Shown: positions 5,714 to 13,030 of the stretch, one piece after another | How the letters are laid out: each line of letters begins with the position of its first letter | Numbering within the stretch: the stretch's first letter is position 1 | Origin: a virus | Strand: one strand, 5' to 3' | IMG/VR virus record: IMGVR_UViG_3300046516_000374 | Span: 1-24,058 of that record | Length of the DNA stretch: 24,058 bases | Notes under the pieces: model-generated | Seen by the model: only the letters and a program-made list of their open reading frames with translations | Told to the model about the DNA's origin: nothing | Database searches by the model: none | Made by a program: the position numbers and the translations under genes

Positions 5714-5833
5714 TCAGGAGCGGTGATCGGGTATACCTATGGGCAGGGTTCCCGAAACCGCTTCCTCGGTTTCAGCGCGTGGCCGGGGTTCAGAGCCCGG
5801 CCCGCGCACCCTGCCACTTTCCCACACCGTCAC
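5714..5833 (-). CDS. 39-aa hypothetical microprotein
   Basis: GTG 5833 overlaps the upstream TGA (GTGA); the frame ends at TGA 5716-5714. The product (VTVWESGRVRGPGSEPRPRA...) is hydrophilic and Gly/Pro/Arg-rich, with no predicted fold. A longer reading from 6010 in the same frame would overlap two other genes and is rejected. Support is limited to junction style. Confidence 0.3.
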   Translation of the reverse strand: MTVWESGRVRGPGSEPRPRAETEEAVSGTLPIGIPDHRS

Positions 5834-5925
5834 GGCCTTGGCAACCGCGCGAGCCATCCCGCGAGCCACGCCGTCGCCACAGACACGGCGGCGACCAGGC
5901 CTATGACGAGCAGAGCCTCGATCAT
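5830..5925 (-). CDS. 31-aa single-helix membrane microprotein
   Basis: ATG 5925 overlaps the upstream TGA (ATGA) and its own TGA overlaps the next GTG. The product is almost a single membrane helix: MIEALLVIGLVAAVSVATAW followed by LAGWLARLPRP, with positive charges at the C-terminal end. It is one of three very short one-helix peptides between 5830 and 7205. Possible roles are modulation of a holin or of the host membrane. Confidence 0.45.
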   Translation of the reverse strand: MIEALLVIGLVAAVSVATAWLAGWLARLPRP

Positions 5926-6122
5926 GGCGCCATATCGGCCTCCACCAGAAGGCGTCCCAGGCGCCGCTCCATGTCGGCTCGGCAGAGAACCCCGGCACCG
6001 CCCGTCTCACCCGTGATGCTCAACCATACATCGTCGCGAATCATCGTGGGATACTCCTTTAACCCGTTGGCGCCTGTGTCGCGCTGGCAGTCCATGCAAC
6101 GGATGCGACTGAGTTTGCTCAC
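5922..6122 (-). CDS. Small zinc-binding phage protein
   Basis: 66 aa from GTG 6122 (GTGA overlap with the upstream gene). The motif RCMDC near residue 10, followed by a YPTMIRDDVWLS segment and VLCRADMERRLGR, follows a pattern of small phage zinc proteins in which a CxxC pair is matched by a second LCxxC pair before an ERRLGR helix. Here the last Cys is replaced by Asp (CRAD), so metal binding may be three-Cys/one-Asp or lost. The longer frame to 6194 overlaps other genes and is rejected. Confidence 0.55.
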   Translation of the reverse strand: MSKLSRIRCMDCQRDTGANGLKEYPTMIRDDVWLSITGETGGAGVLCRADMERRLGRLLVEADMAP

Positions 6123-6223
6123 CCCGCGAGCCACCACGCCACGGCGATGATCCCGCCCCACACGACGGCCAGCGCGGCGATGATCGTGAGCCACACCCGG
6201 ACGATCTCACGGTCCAGCGGCAT
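6119..6223 (-). CDS. 34-aa single-helix membrane microprotein
   Basis: ATG 6223 overlaps the upstream TGA (TGATG) and TGA 6121-6119 overlaps the next GTG. The product has a charged start (MPLDREIVRVW) and one hydrophobic helix rich in Ile, Ala, Val and Trp (LTIIAALAVVWGGIIAVAWW). It resembles small inner-membrane peptides. The chain of coupled junctions on both sides supports translation. Confidence 0.5.
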   Translation of the reverse strand: MPLDREIVRVWLTIIAALAVVWGGIIAVAWWLAG

Positions 6224-6648
6224 CACGGATCGTTCGCCTTGGGCGCTTGCTGCGCCTTGCGGAGCGCGTCGATGGCGTCCTTGGCATTGTCCTGGTCTTG
6301 CCGCGTCGCCCTTCCGTCGCGGTCGATCATTCGTTGCGTTGATTTGTGCGCTGCCCGCTCGGCCCGGTAAATCTCGCGGATCTGATCGGCGGTCGCACCG
6401 GGGTATCCAGCCGAGTCGGGCACGTTTCGTTCTTCCTCGCGGTAGGCTTTCACCGCCCTGCCCGCCCTGGACTTTGGCGGGGCCACGTCGGGCGCCCGCA
6501 GGATGATGATGCGCTGCACAATCGGCGGCGTCGGCGCGATGGCGAGCGGCGCGGGCTTCGGGGCGCAGCGCGTCAGGACCGTCGCGACCATCAGCAGCGC
6601 GATCGCGGCCAGCGTCTCGACAACCCTGCGGCCTGAATGGTCGATCAT
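6223..6648 (-). CDS. Membrane-anchored periplasmic-type protein, spanin-like candidate
   Basis: 141 aa from ATG 6648 (ATGA overlap). After a short basic N-terminus comes a hydrophobic helix (VETLAAIALLMVATVL) ending in TRCAPKPAP. The Cys looks like a lipobox position, but the Arg at -1 makes lipoprotein processing unlikely. A Pro-rich linker and a long charged helical region follow (about residues 60-141). N-terminal anchor plus periplasmic helices and the location among other small membrane proteins suggest a spanin or Rz-type component of lysis, but there is no sequence match I can name. Confidence 0.45.
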   Translation of the reverse strand: MIDHSGRRVVETLAAIALLMVATVLTRCAPKPAPLAIAPTPPIVQRIIILRAPDVAPPKSRAGRAVKAYREEERNVPDSAGYPGATADQIREIYRAERAAHKSTQRMIDRDGRATRQDQDNAKDAIDALRKAQQAPKANDP

Positions 6649-7127
6649 CGCCCCCTCGGCACCAGTGGCAACGGCACGCTATGCCCCTCCAACCCTTTCA
6701 CCCGCTCATCCAGCCGCGCCCGCGCCTCGCTCGCCAGCGCATCTGCCTGATCCAGCGCCCGCCGCGTCTCAGCGACGATCCGCACGTTGTTGTCCATCGC
6801 CGCCCGGATGTCGTTCATCCGCTTGTCCGCCTGGACGATGTTCTCCTGCAGGCGTTTGATGTCTTCCTCGGCCACATCCAGGTCTTTCCGAAGTGTCTCG
6901 ATCTTCGGCTCAAGATGAACCTCGATTTTCGTCTCGACCCGATCCACCTTGCCGGCGATGCCGTTGACCGAGGCATACCATAGAGTCACGGTCACTATGC
7001 CGCCGAAGATCGCGGACGCGCCGGCCATGATCGCCAGGGCGAGGCCAAGGTTGACCCGTATCCAGAGCGCGAGGGAGAACCGCGGCGGCTCGTAGGGGTG
7101 TTCATCGACAATGACCCGGCGCTCCAC
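6645..7127 (-). CDS. Membrane protein with long coiled coil
   Basis: 160 aa from GTG 7127, directly after the TGA of the 25-aa ORF. Residues about 17-52 are hydrophobic (LALWIRVNLGLALAIMAG and TVTLWYASVNG). Residues about 60-145 form an extended charged coiled coil (VDRVETKIEVHLEPKIETLR and on). This recalls i-spanin-like or tether proteins that bridge the periplasm, or a membrane-bound oligomeric scaffold. It lies in the block of small membrane proteins between the tail fibres and the second PP-loop gene. Confidence 0.5.
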   Translation of the reverse strand: MERRVIVDEHPYEPPRFSLALWIRVNLGLALAIMAGASAIFGGIVTVTLWYASVNGIAGKVDRVETKIEVHLEPKIETLRKDLDVAEEDIKRLQENIVQADKRMNDIRAAMDNNVRIVAETRRALDQADALASEARARLDERVKGLEGHSVPLPLVPRGR

Positions 7128-7205
7128 TCACGCCCGCACCAACAGCCACACCAGCATCGCGGCCATGGCAACCAACGCGACCGGAAGCCATCGGATGTAG
7201 TTCAT
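7128..7205 (-). CDS. 25-aa single-helix membrane peptide
   Basis: ATG 7205 overlaps the TGA of the upstream gene (ATGA), and its TGA is immediately followed by the GTG of the next gene. The peptide MNYIRWLPVALVAMAAMLVW + LLVRA is one complete membrane helix. It is too short to assign; lysis regulators and small envelope peptides are of this size. It could also be only a coupling leader. Confidence 0.4.
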   Translation of the reverse strand: MNYIRWLPVALVAMAAMLVWLLVRA

Positions 7206-7441
7206 CGCCGGCCCGGCAGGCCGATGCCGCCTATGCAACCGAGTAGGTCAAAGCACAATACAATCAGCCAGATTATGACCACCGCCGCGATCAACAGGTT
7301 CACGATCCGCATGGGAACGGACATATCGAACCCAAGAAGGCCCAATATCCAAGGCACAAGGAGCCGCAGGATACCGACCACCACGGCGACAATCACGATT
7401 TGGATGAGTAAATTCTCTATGAAGGAAAGTGAAAAGCACAT
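7202..7441 (-). CDS. Small multi-pass membrane protein, holin candidate
   Basis: 79 aa from ATG 7441, with GAGG and AGGA just upstream. Two strongly hydrophobic stretches (NLLIQIVIVAVVVGILRLLV and IVNLLIAAVVIIWLIVLCF) are separated by a short turn (GLLGFDMSVPM), and the tail is Gly/Arg-rich. Size, two-helix topology and position after the tail-fibre genes fit a class II-like holin that forms membrane lesions at lysis. No holin family signature is visible, so this is inferred from topology and context. Confidence 0.5.
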   Translation of the reverse strand: MCFSLSFIENLLIQIVIVAVVVGILRLLVPWILGLLGFDMSVPMRIVNLLIAAVVIIWLIVLCFDLLGCIGGIGLPGRR

Positions 7442-7455
7442 TGCCTCGGGTCCTT

Positions 7456-7974
7456 TCAGTGCGGATGAGCCTCGCCGCGTTCCATTTGAAAATCGTGCTC
7501 GTCATGCACACTGACCTGCTTGATCAGCATGTCCAACCGCGCATCCGTCCGCGCGTGCGCGGCCATCAGTTCCGCGTGGGCCTGCGTCACCGCCGCCTCG
7601 CGCCTCGCGACCTGTTCGAGGCGACCGGTCAGGTTTTCGATGTGGCCGTTGATCTCGGCATCACGCACGCTGCCAAACGCGATCTTCGCCTGCATGTCCG
7701 CGATTATGCGCTCGTATATGTCATACCGATCTTTCATGACGCGCGCCGGCAACAACTCGTCCCGGCTCTTCAGGTCAGCGGTAATCTCGGTAATCCGGTC
7801 CTGACGGTTCCATTGCTGACCCAAATTAAACGCCGCCGCCAGCGCCGCCAAAAAGACCGTCGCGACAATCGCCCAGTTGACCGCCGGATGCCAGGAACCG
7901 TCCTCGCGCGTCAACAGACCACGCCTCGCGCGCCGTTCCGGCCCCTCATAAGTGGGACGGTCGTTACCGGACAT
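7456..7974 (-). CDS. Single-pass membrane protein with periplasmic coiled coil
   Basis: 172 aa from ATG 7974. A charged cytoplasmic N-terminus (MSGNDRPTYEGPERRARRG) precedes one membrane helix (about 33-53, NWAIVATVFLAALAAAFNLG). A long helical region follows (RDAEINGHIENLTGRLEQVA, then TDARLDMLIKQVS) and a His-rich tail (HDEHDFQMERGEAHPH). It may be an i-spanin-like or other lysis-block component. It overlaps the tiny ORF 7964-8041. Confidence 0.5.
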   Translation of the reverse strand: MSGNDRPTYEGPERRARRGLLTREDGSWHPAVNWAIVATVFLAALAAAFNLGQQWNRQDRITEITADLKSRDELLPARVMKDRYDIYERIIADMQAKIAFGSVRDAEINGHIENLTGRLEQVARREAAVTQAHAELMAAHARTDARLDMLIKQVSVHDEHDFQMERGEAHPH

Positions 7975-8041
7975 TTAACGGCGGTTTCACGAACTCGCGC
8001 CGGGCGAGTTTGGGCGTGGAGTGTTTGGGACCGGGTATCAC
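7964..8041 (-). CDS. 25-aa microORF (doubtful)
   Basis: GTG 8041 lies directly downstream of the tailspike stop, overlapping the TGA of an 8-codon frame. The peptide VIPGPKHSTPKLARREFVKP plus PLNVR is basic and looks protein-like. Its TAA lies 11 nt inside the following gene. There is no Shine-Dalgarno. The 90 bases between the two larger genes would otherwise be empty. Confidence 0.3.
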   Translation of the reverse strand: MIPGPKHSTPKLARREFVKPPLNVR

Positions 8042-8063
8042 CCGGGCGGATGGGTCCAGCCCA

Positions 8064-10268
8064 TCATTGGACCTCGATCGAGTCGATCCGTGCGCTCGCG
8101 TGCCACACGTCCGTCGTATTCGCCGTTGGTGGCGCGAACGTCAGCGACAGGCACCCGTTCGTGATATCCGCCGTCGCCGCTACCGCCGCGCCCGTCACCG
8201 TGCCGCGCGTCAGAATGATCGGCGTGCCCAAAGTCACCGCCGTCGAGGCGACACCCGTATCCCGAACCATCATGTTGTTGGGCACATACCAATCGTAGTC
8301 TTGCCCCGGCGTCGTGAAATTCCGCGCGTGCAGCCTGACCCCAAACCCGAACGCGGTGTTGTTTGGAATATCGAGGCAGTTCGTGGCTCCCGCCGCCGCG
8401 CCACCTGACGTGAGCCGGAATGCCGCCGCCGTGGAACCGCTGCCGAACATCACGGCGTTGCTCCATTGCGAATCCCCGCTTGCGCCGATCTGCCCGTTCG
8501 CCATGACCAGAATGCCGGTCCTCCCCCTGTCCGCCGAACTCTTCCCGCCTGGCGATACGGAGAACTGCCCAGACAGCGCGTTGAGCGTGCCGCCGGAAAC
8601 CGTCGCGGACAGGCCCGCCGCCGTGTTGGACGAACCAAATGCCACGGCACCACTGGCCGATGCGGTCTGCGAAGTGTTCCCGCGTGTCAGTTGCCCATCG
8701 AACGAGTTCGCCCCGGTCACCACGCCGGTCCCTGGCGCCACCGTCGCCGATAAAGTGCCCAGCGTGGAAACGCCATTCTTGTAGAACAGCGACTGCGGCA
8801 GGCGCGTCGAAGTCCCATCGACTACCCACGTCCAGCCCCACTCCTGCCCGTTGCCGTCGATGGTGATCCCGGTGTCCACCATGCCCGCCGGTCCAATGGT
8901 CACGTTGGTATCGGCTGTCGTGTTGGTCTGTAGGTGAAAGCTGCTTTGACGTCCGGCGTCGATACAAAGCCCCTTGCCCACGCCAGGACCAGGACCGAAG
9001 ATGCCGCCGCTGACCACGATCCCGAACGGCTTGGACGGGGCATCCTGCGAGGTCATGCGGAACGCACAGAATCCCGTGTAGGGATTGCTCAGTTGCATCT
9101 GCGAGATGTCGATGTCGTGGATCGCGCCGCCGATCGAGGTTGTTGAGCCAATGGTCATCAGGTCGGCCAGCACGCTATCCGGATTGCCCTCGGTGCCCTC
9201 GATGCGAAGCCCGACGATCTTGTAGTTGCTGATCCCCGTCGTGGCGTCGTTTCGGATAACGAGTCCAGGGCCGTGCGGGCCGTAGATATTGATCGCCTGC
9301 ATGTTCATCGGGTTGCCGCCAATGGCGCCGACCGAATGGAACTCGATGGCGGGGATCGTCGTGTCGCCGGAACTCGCGCAATGAATATTATTCAGCACGC
9401 CCTCGCGAACGAACCCATTACCTGGCACGTTCTTCGGTGTGCCGAACGAAATGCAGCCGCCCTTGACGAACAGCATGGAGACGTTTTCAAGCACCGGCTC
9501 ATCCGTGCGATCGTAGAAGTGCAGCGCGTATTGCGCGGCCACCGCCGTCCGATTGCCGACGATGCCGATGTTCTTGACTGTTGGACCCGTGAAGCTGGTG
9601 TTCACGTTCAAGGTATTCGGGGCACCCGTCGATCCGTCTCCCCAGGCCTCGGACCAGGAGAACAGATCACCCGTGTAGGTGCTGTCCATGATGACCCAGG
9701 ACTTGTATTCACCGTCGCCGAGGACGCCACCGCTCGTGCGCGTCGTAAACTGCGGGAGCGCGCCGTTCGTGCCTTTGATCCGGTATTCGCCGGGCGGGAT
9801 GTAGAGGATGTTTGGCGTGGTCCCGACCGCGTTGAGCGTGTTGACTCGTGCGATGGCGGCGGCGAAGGCGTTGCGATCATCGGTCACGTTGTCGCCAACG
9901 GCGCCGTAGTCGCGGACATTGATGCGCTCGGCGAAGCGGGCCGCGTCAGTGCGGGCCGTCGTGGAACCCGTCGCCGTGGAGGTCGCGGCACTGGTATCGC
10001 CGGTCAGTGAACCCGCTGACAGTGTCGTGAAAGCGCCATTCACGGCGGTAAATGATGTAAAGTTCCCTGTATTCGGAATAGTGCCGCCAATCGGCCCAGG
10101 CGACGACAGGTCAACCGCTCCTCCGGCACTCAAATCCAACTTTCCGGCGAACGCGGCATTAAGTTCCGCGGCACTTGGCCGATATCCCGTTGGCCAGTTA
10201 GGCGCCGATTGCGGCCATGCTACCATCGGAAGTAATACGGCGACACACGCCAGGAGCCATTGTCTCAT
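8064..10268 (-). CDS. Tailspike/tail-fibre protein with signal peptide and pectate-lyase-type beta-helix
   Basis: 734 aa from ATG 10268 (ATGA overlap). Residues 1-20 are a Sec-type signal peptide (MRQWLLACVAVLLPMVAWPQ). Residues 22-45 (APNWPTGYRPSAAELNAAFA...) match the start of the mature part of the protein at 21452-23188. After a Ser/Thr/Gly/Ala-rich linker, INVRDYGAVGDNVTDD (about 116-131) is the classic entrance of the pectate-lyase-type beta-helix of phage tailspikes, followed by repetitive beta-strand sequence to about 460. The C-terminal 250 residues are Gly/Ser/Ala-rich and end in a small beta domain. It probably binds and may cut a surface polysaccharide. A signal peptide on a virion protein is unusual. 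Confidence 0.75.
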   Translation of the reverse strand: MRQWLLACVAVLLPMVAWPQSAPNWPTGYRPSAAELNAAFAGKLDLSAGGAVDLSSPGPIGGTIPNTGNFTSFTAVNGAFTTLSAGSLTGDTSAATSTATGSTTARTDAARFAERINVRDYGAVGDNVTDDRNAFAAAIARVNTLNAVGTTPNILYIPPGEYRIKGTNGALPQFTTRTSGGVLGDGEYKSWVIMDSTYTGDLFSWSEAWGDGSTGAPNTLNVNTSFTGPTVKNIGIVGNRTAVAAQYALHFYDRTDEPVLENVSMLFVKGGCISFGTPKNVPGNGFVREGVLNNIHCASSGDTTIPAIEFHSVGAIGGNPMNMQAINIYGPHGPGLVIRNDATTGISNYKIVGLRIEGTEGNPDSVLADLMTIGSTTSIGGAIHDIDISQMQLSNPYTGFCAFRMTSQDAPSKPFGIVVSGGIFGPGPGVGKGLCIDAGRQSSFHLQTNTTADTNVTIGPAGMVDTGITIDGNGQEWGWTWVVDGTSTRLPQSLFYKNGVSTLGTLSATVAPGTGVVTGANSFDGQLTRGNTSQTASASGAVAFGSSNTAAGLSATVSGGTLNALSGQFSVSPGGKSSADRGRTGILVMANGQIGASGDSQWSNAVMFGSGSTAAAFRLTSGGAAAGATNCLDIPNNTAFGFGVRLHARNFTTPGQDYDWYVPNNMMVRDTGVASTAVTLGTPIILTRGTVTGAAVAATADITNGCLSLTFAPPTANTTDVWHASARIDSIEVQ

Positions 10269-11335
10269 AATGCCGTCACCGCCCTGAGTTCCGGCACCTG
10301 AAACGCCCTTGGATAGTAGCGTATCCGCTGGTCCACGCCATCCTGTGCCGCCGACCTGACGACGCCAAACTTGATCAGAGTGAACGTCGGGATGGCGGTC
10401 AAAGTAGAAAAAACAACTGGCCCACCGTTCAGAGACACAGATATGACCTTCGTCGCGGCGACATAAGTCATTCCCAATTTTTGCTTTATGTTCGCGCTGA
10501 TCGATCCTGTCGCGTTGAACTGGCCGGAGTTCACGTTGGCGACAAACGAAAACATGGTGATGCCGGCATTGGCGATACGGGATACCAGGGTGTTACTGAC
10601 ATCGGTTTGCAGATTCGGCAGATCGACGGTCGTGTTGATTTGCCGCTGCATGAAGTCCACGATCAGCGTGCCTTCCACGGCATTGAACCACGCGCCCGTG
10701 GGAAGTGTGCCGCTGTCCACCGCGCGTGTCGCCGCTCCCGCCGTGGTTGGAATGTAGCTTGTCGGATAGGCCGATTTTTCCAGTTGGAACCTTGTCAGCG
10801 ATCCAGCGACCGTCACGATGAAAGTCCCCGCCACGGTCACTGTGAACACGTTCGGCACACCCGCCGACGCCACGCCAAGCCCTGTCGCCGTCCCCGTTCC
10901 CGCGCTCGATGTCGCCGTTCCGGTGCCAATGGTCCAGAGCGTGTATGTCCCGGTCGTGAGTGATCCCGTTGTCTGCGTGACCGCGACACCGCTGTTCAGC
11001 AGGAAGTTGGTTCCGGCGTTCTCTTGCAACAACCCGGTTGTCGTGTTGATGCGCGGGGCGTTGGCGAGGAACGTGTTAAAGCCACTCCCGGCCGCGTCGG
11101 TGTAAAGCCCGTCCGTCGCGGTGTTGTTGGCTCGCGTCCACGTCACCGAGGCGTCCAGCGTGGCGGACAGGAGGTTCAGGTCCAGGGAGGGAGGATTGCC
11201 CGGCACACCAGCCCATTGTGGCCCCGGCTTGAACTTCTGTAGGCCCGTGGGGCCGCCAGTGGGAACGGGTTGCGCGAAGGCGCTCGGTGCCAGGAGAGAG
11301 GCACCAGCGGTCAGCAGGGCGCGGCGACGATTCAC
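10265..11335 (-). CDS. Tail fibre with Tat-like signal peptide and lectin-like domain
   Basis: 356 aa from GTG 11335 (GTGA overlap); the longer frame to 11437 reads through the neighbour. The N-terminus VNRRRALLTAGASLLAPSAF plus AQ has a twin-arginine run, a hydrophobic core and an AFA cleavage site, typical of alphaproteobacterial exported proteins. The middle (TNFLLNSGVAVTQTTGSLTT..., FQLEKSAYPTSYIPTTAGAA, TRAVDSG) is a carbohydrate-binding-like block often found in phage tail and appendage proteins. The C-terminal half (EGTLIVDFMQRQ...) resembles a concanavalin/LamG-like beta-sandwich. It is probably a host-binding fibre and overlaps the following tailspike by 4 nt. Confidence 0.65.
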   Translation of the reverse strand: MNRRRALLTAGASLLAPSAFAQPVPTGGPTGLQKFKPGPQWAGVPGNPPSLDLNLLSATLDASVTWTRANNTATDGLYTDAAGSGFNTFLANAPRINTTTGLLQENAGTNFLLNSGVAVTQTTGSLTTGTYTLWTIGTGTATSSAGTGTATGLGVASAGVPNVFTVTVAGTFIVTVAGSLTRFQLEKSAYPTSYIPTTAGAATRAVDSGTLPTGAWFNAVEGTLIVDFMQRQINTTVDLPNLQTDVSNTLVSRIANAGITMFSFVANVNSGQFNATGSISANIKQKLGMTYVAATKVISVSLNGGPVVFSTLTAIPTFTLIKFGVVRSAAQDGVDQRIRYYPRAFQVPELRAVTAL

Positions 11336-11820
11336 TTCAAGCCGTATCCGCTGAACGGGTGCGCCGAGTCTGAGGAAACTACCGAAACGGCTCCGGCCGC
11401 TGGTGTCACGACATAAGCTGCGCCGGGCACGATACACGTCGTATCTCCACTCGATGTTGTCCCAGTCGCCGCGCCAATCTCATTTATACATAGATTCACG
11501 GTGGCGGATGGCGGGTTTTGGAGCCACCCACCAGCCGCGCGATTGCCCGCCGCGATGGCGGTAACGGCGGCGGCACCAGTCGTCACGGTTTTTACGTCTA
11601 ATGTAACAATCGTGAGCGCCGCCGGTTTCGTCGCGATGGTTCCGAGTGCGCCGCCGGTCACACAGATATGCCCCGTCGTATCCATATAGCCGTTCATCCC
11701 TGACCCGACGCCGCCGGAGTTGTTGATCGTGTCGCACGAAGCGACCACCTGATACGGCTGCGCCTGAGCCGCGAGCGGCAAGAGAAGCCCAATGGCGAGA
11801 AGAAGGCGCTTCATTGTCAC
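11332..11820 (-). CDS. Small exported protein of the fibre cluster
   Basis: 162 aa from GTG 11820 (GTGA overlap) or 160 aa from ATG 11814. Either start gives a clear Sec signal peptide (MKRLLLAIGLLLPLAAQA with cleavage before QPY). The mature part is beta-rich, with Gly/Ala/Thr repeats and four cysteines (SCDTINNSGG, HICVTGG, NLCINEIG, TTCIVPG) that may form disulphides. No family is recognised. It lies between two fibre genes, so it may be a fibre tip, adhesin or fibre-associated protein. Confidence 0.55.
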   Translation of the reverse strand: MTMKRLLLAIGLLLPLAAQAQPYQVVASCDTINNSGGVGSGMNGYMDTTGHICVTGGALGTIATKPAALTIVTLDVKTVTTGAAAVTAIAAGNRAAGGWLQNPPSATVNLCINEIGAATGTTSSGDTTCIVPGAAYVVTPAAGAVSVVSSDSAHPFSGYGLK

Positions 11821-12749
11821 GCTCCCGTAAATATAACGTAGTTGAGCACCAACGCGGGCGGTACGTTCTGCGAGTTTCCGCTTTCCGCCGAGTTCACCGT
11901 GAGCCCGGTCGCCGCGCTGGCGATACCGATCCCGGTGCCAACCAATCCAGTGGTTATGCCGGTTGTGGCCGATCCGGTTTGAGCGGTTCCGACCTGAGTG
12001 AAAAAAGCATTCACGCCAAAAGTGCCTTGTGAGGCGGAATCGGCGGCCGTGCTTTCCGTGTGCGTGTGCCCAGGATCGTTGATGGGGTGATTGTGCGTCG
12101 GATCAGTGACGCCATGCACGTGCGTCGGATCGGTGGTCGTGTGCCCATGCGCCTGCGCGAGTTGATCGCCACCCGACGCACCGAGGAAATTCGCGGCGAT
12201 GCCTGAACCGCCGACCGTGAGCCTGTTCGCGGCCGAACCGCTCATATCGTCCTTGCCGAACGGCGCGCGGCCTCGCATGTCCGGCAACGTGTAAGTGGTC
12301 GATCCATCACCGGTTCCGAATGCCCATCCTCCCACGGCGTTCGCCGAAACCCAGAGTGGGTCCGTCCGCGGTCTTGTTTGCCCGGCGCAAACATACCACC
12401 CAGGCATCAGTGAAGGTAATGCGCCTTCGCCCAACGCCGTCGTTCGAACTTCTCCGAGATAAGCCCCCGATGGAATAATGGTCGAACCGCCCGCGCCCTT
12501 GATCTGGCCAACCGTCAGATAGTCGGTGTTGGCCACGCCGGGCGATGCGCCAGTGTGATGAAAACCGTTCATCGGCAGGTTTCCGGTCGCTGAACCCTGG
12601 CCATCGCGAGTCAATACGTTGCCGAAGCCGTTTGTTGTAATATCCGAAGTGTCGGTATCGGTTCTTGAGGCAGTAATATTGATGCCCGCCGCAGCGTCGG
12701 CGACCCACGAATATACCCGAGTAAAGACGCCTGAGCCGTTCCAGGGCAA
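11817..12749 (-). CDS. Tail fibre with phage tail-collar domain and His-rich segment
   Basis: 310 aa. The start is TTG 12749, with AAGGAG 8 nt upstream. The N-terminus (MPWNGSGVFTRVYSWVADAA) and VLTRDGQGSATGNLPMNGFH are a recognisable virion-attachment and fibre-repeat opening. Residues about 113-165 (LPSLMPGWYVCAGQTRPRTD..., YTLPDMRGRAPFG) are the tail-collar domain. Residues 199-230 hold repeated HxH/DPTHxH motifs, similar in style to metal-coordinating histidines in trimeric tail-fibre tips. The end NVPPALVLNYVIFTGA is typical for these fibres. It lies directly downstream of the ejection proteins and has no signal peptide, unlike its three neighbours. Confidence 0.8.
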   Translation of the reverse strand: MPWNGSGVFTRVYSWVADAAAGINITASRTDTDTSDITTNGFGNVLTRDGQGSATGNLPMNGFHHTGASPGVANTDYLTVGQIKGAGGSTIIPSGAYLGEVRTTALGEGALPSLMPGWYVCAGQTRPRTDPLWVSANAVGGWAFGTGDGSTTYTLPDMRGRAPFGKDDMSGSAANRLTVGGSGIAANFLGASGGDQLAQAHGHTTTDPTHVHGVTDPTHNHPINDPGHTHTESTAADSASQGTFGVNAFFTQVGTAQTGSATTGITTGLVGTGIGIASAATGLTVNSAESGNSQNVPPALVLNYVIFTGA

Positions 12750-13030
12750 ATCAAATACTCCTTGCGCGTGGCGCCGAGGCGGCGGATTGTGAGGTCATCA
12801 AACGGAGACTTATCATTCCGATCTTCATCCCCGTCTTCATTGTCCTGTTCATCCTGATCCCCGTCCTGCTGACAAAGATGGCCGGCGATCTTCTGGGCAT
12901 CCGAGATCGATCCTGGCGCGTGGCTCTGTTCCTGGCGATCATGGTGTTGAACTGGCAGATGTGGCAGGCGCCGAAAGACGCGGGCCAGGCAAGAGTGTAT
13001 TCGGCTGATTACCGATCACGGGCGCCATGA
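12725..13030 (+). other. Antisense open frame encoding two membrane helices, no standard start
   Basis: On the plus strand an open frame from 12725 to TGA 13028-13030 reads ...EVIKRRLIIPIFIPVFIVLF, ILIPVLLTKMAGDLLGIRDR, SWRVALFLAIMVLNWQMW.... It shows a positively charged start, two hydrophobic helices and codons ending mostly in C or G, as in real genes of this window. It lacks ATG, GTG or TTG before the first helix (CTG 12731 only) and runs against the operon, overlapping the end of the ejection-protein gene. It could be a real antisense membrane protein, a decayed gene or a composition artefact. Confidence 0.25.
12751..12942 (-). CDS. 63-aa ORF between ejection protein and collar fibre (doubtful)
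   Basis: ATG 12942 overlaps the upstream TGA (ATGA) and its TGA lies 1 nt before the TTG of the collar fibre, so the boundaries fit the operon. However, the product is Met- and Arg-rich (RMNRTMKTGMKIGMISLR) and uses many AGG/AGA codons, unlike every neighbour. The antisense frame over the same bases looks better. I list it because of its junctions, with low confidence. Confidence 0.25.
   Translation of the reverse strand: MIARNRATRQDRSRMPRRSPAIFVSRTGIRMNRTMKTGMKIGMISLRLMTSQSAASAPRARSI

Noticed and set aside
7429-8298. 289-aa plus-strand open frame
   Set aside because: Antisense to the membrane/coiled-coil gene and the tailspike end; Arg/Pro/His-rich shadow.
8038-8967. 309-aa minus-strand open frame inside the tailspike gene
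   Set aside because: Arg/Gly/His-rich composition typical of a shadow frame; it lies wholly over the beta-helix tailspike in another frame, apart from a few codons past its stop.
9273-10010. 245-aa plus-strand open frame
   Set aside because: Antisense shadow of the tailspike gene with Arg-rich composition.
12751-13010. Minus-strand acidic frame (GDQDEQDNEDGDEDRND-type) between the ejection protein and collar fibre
   Set aside because: Reads plausibly but has no start codon and no stop at the junction; it runs on into the collar gene.
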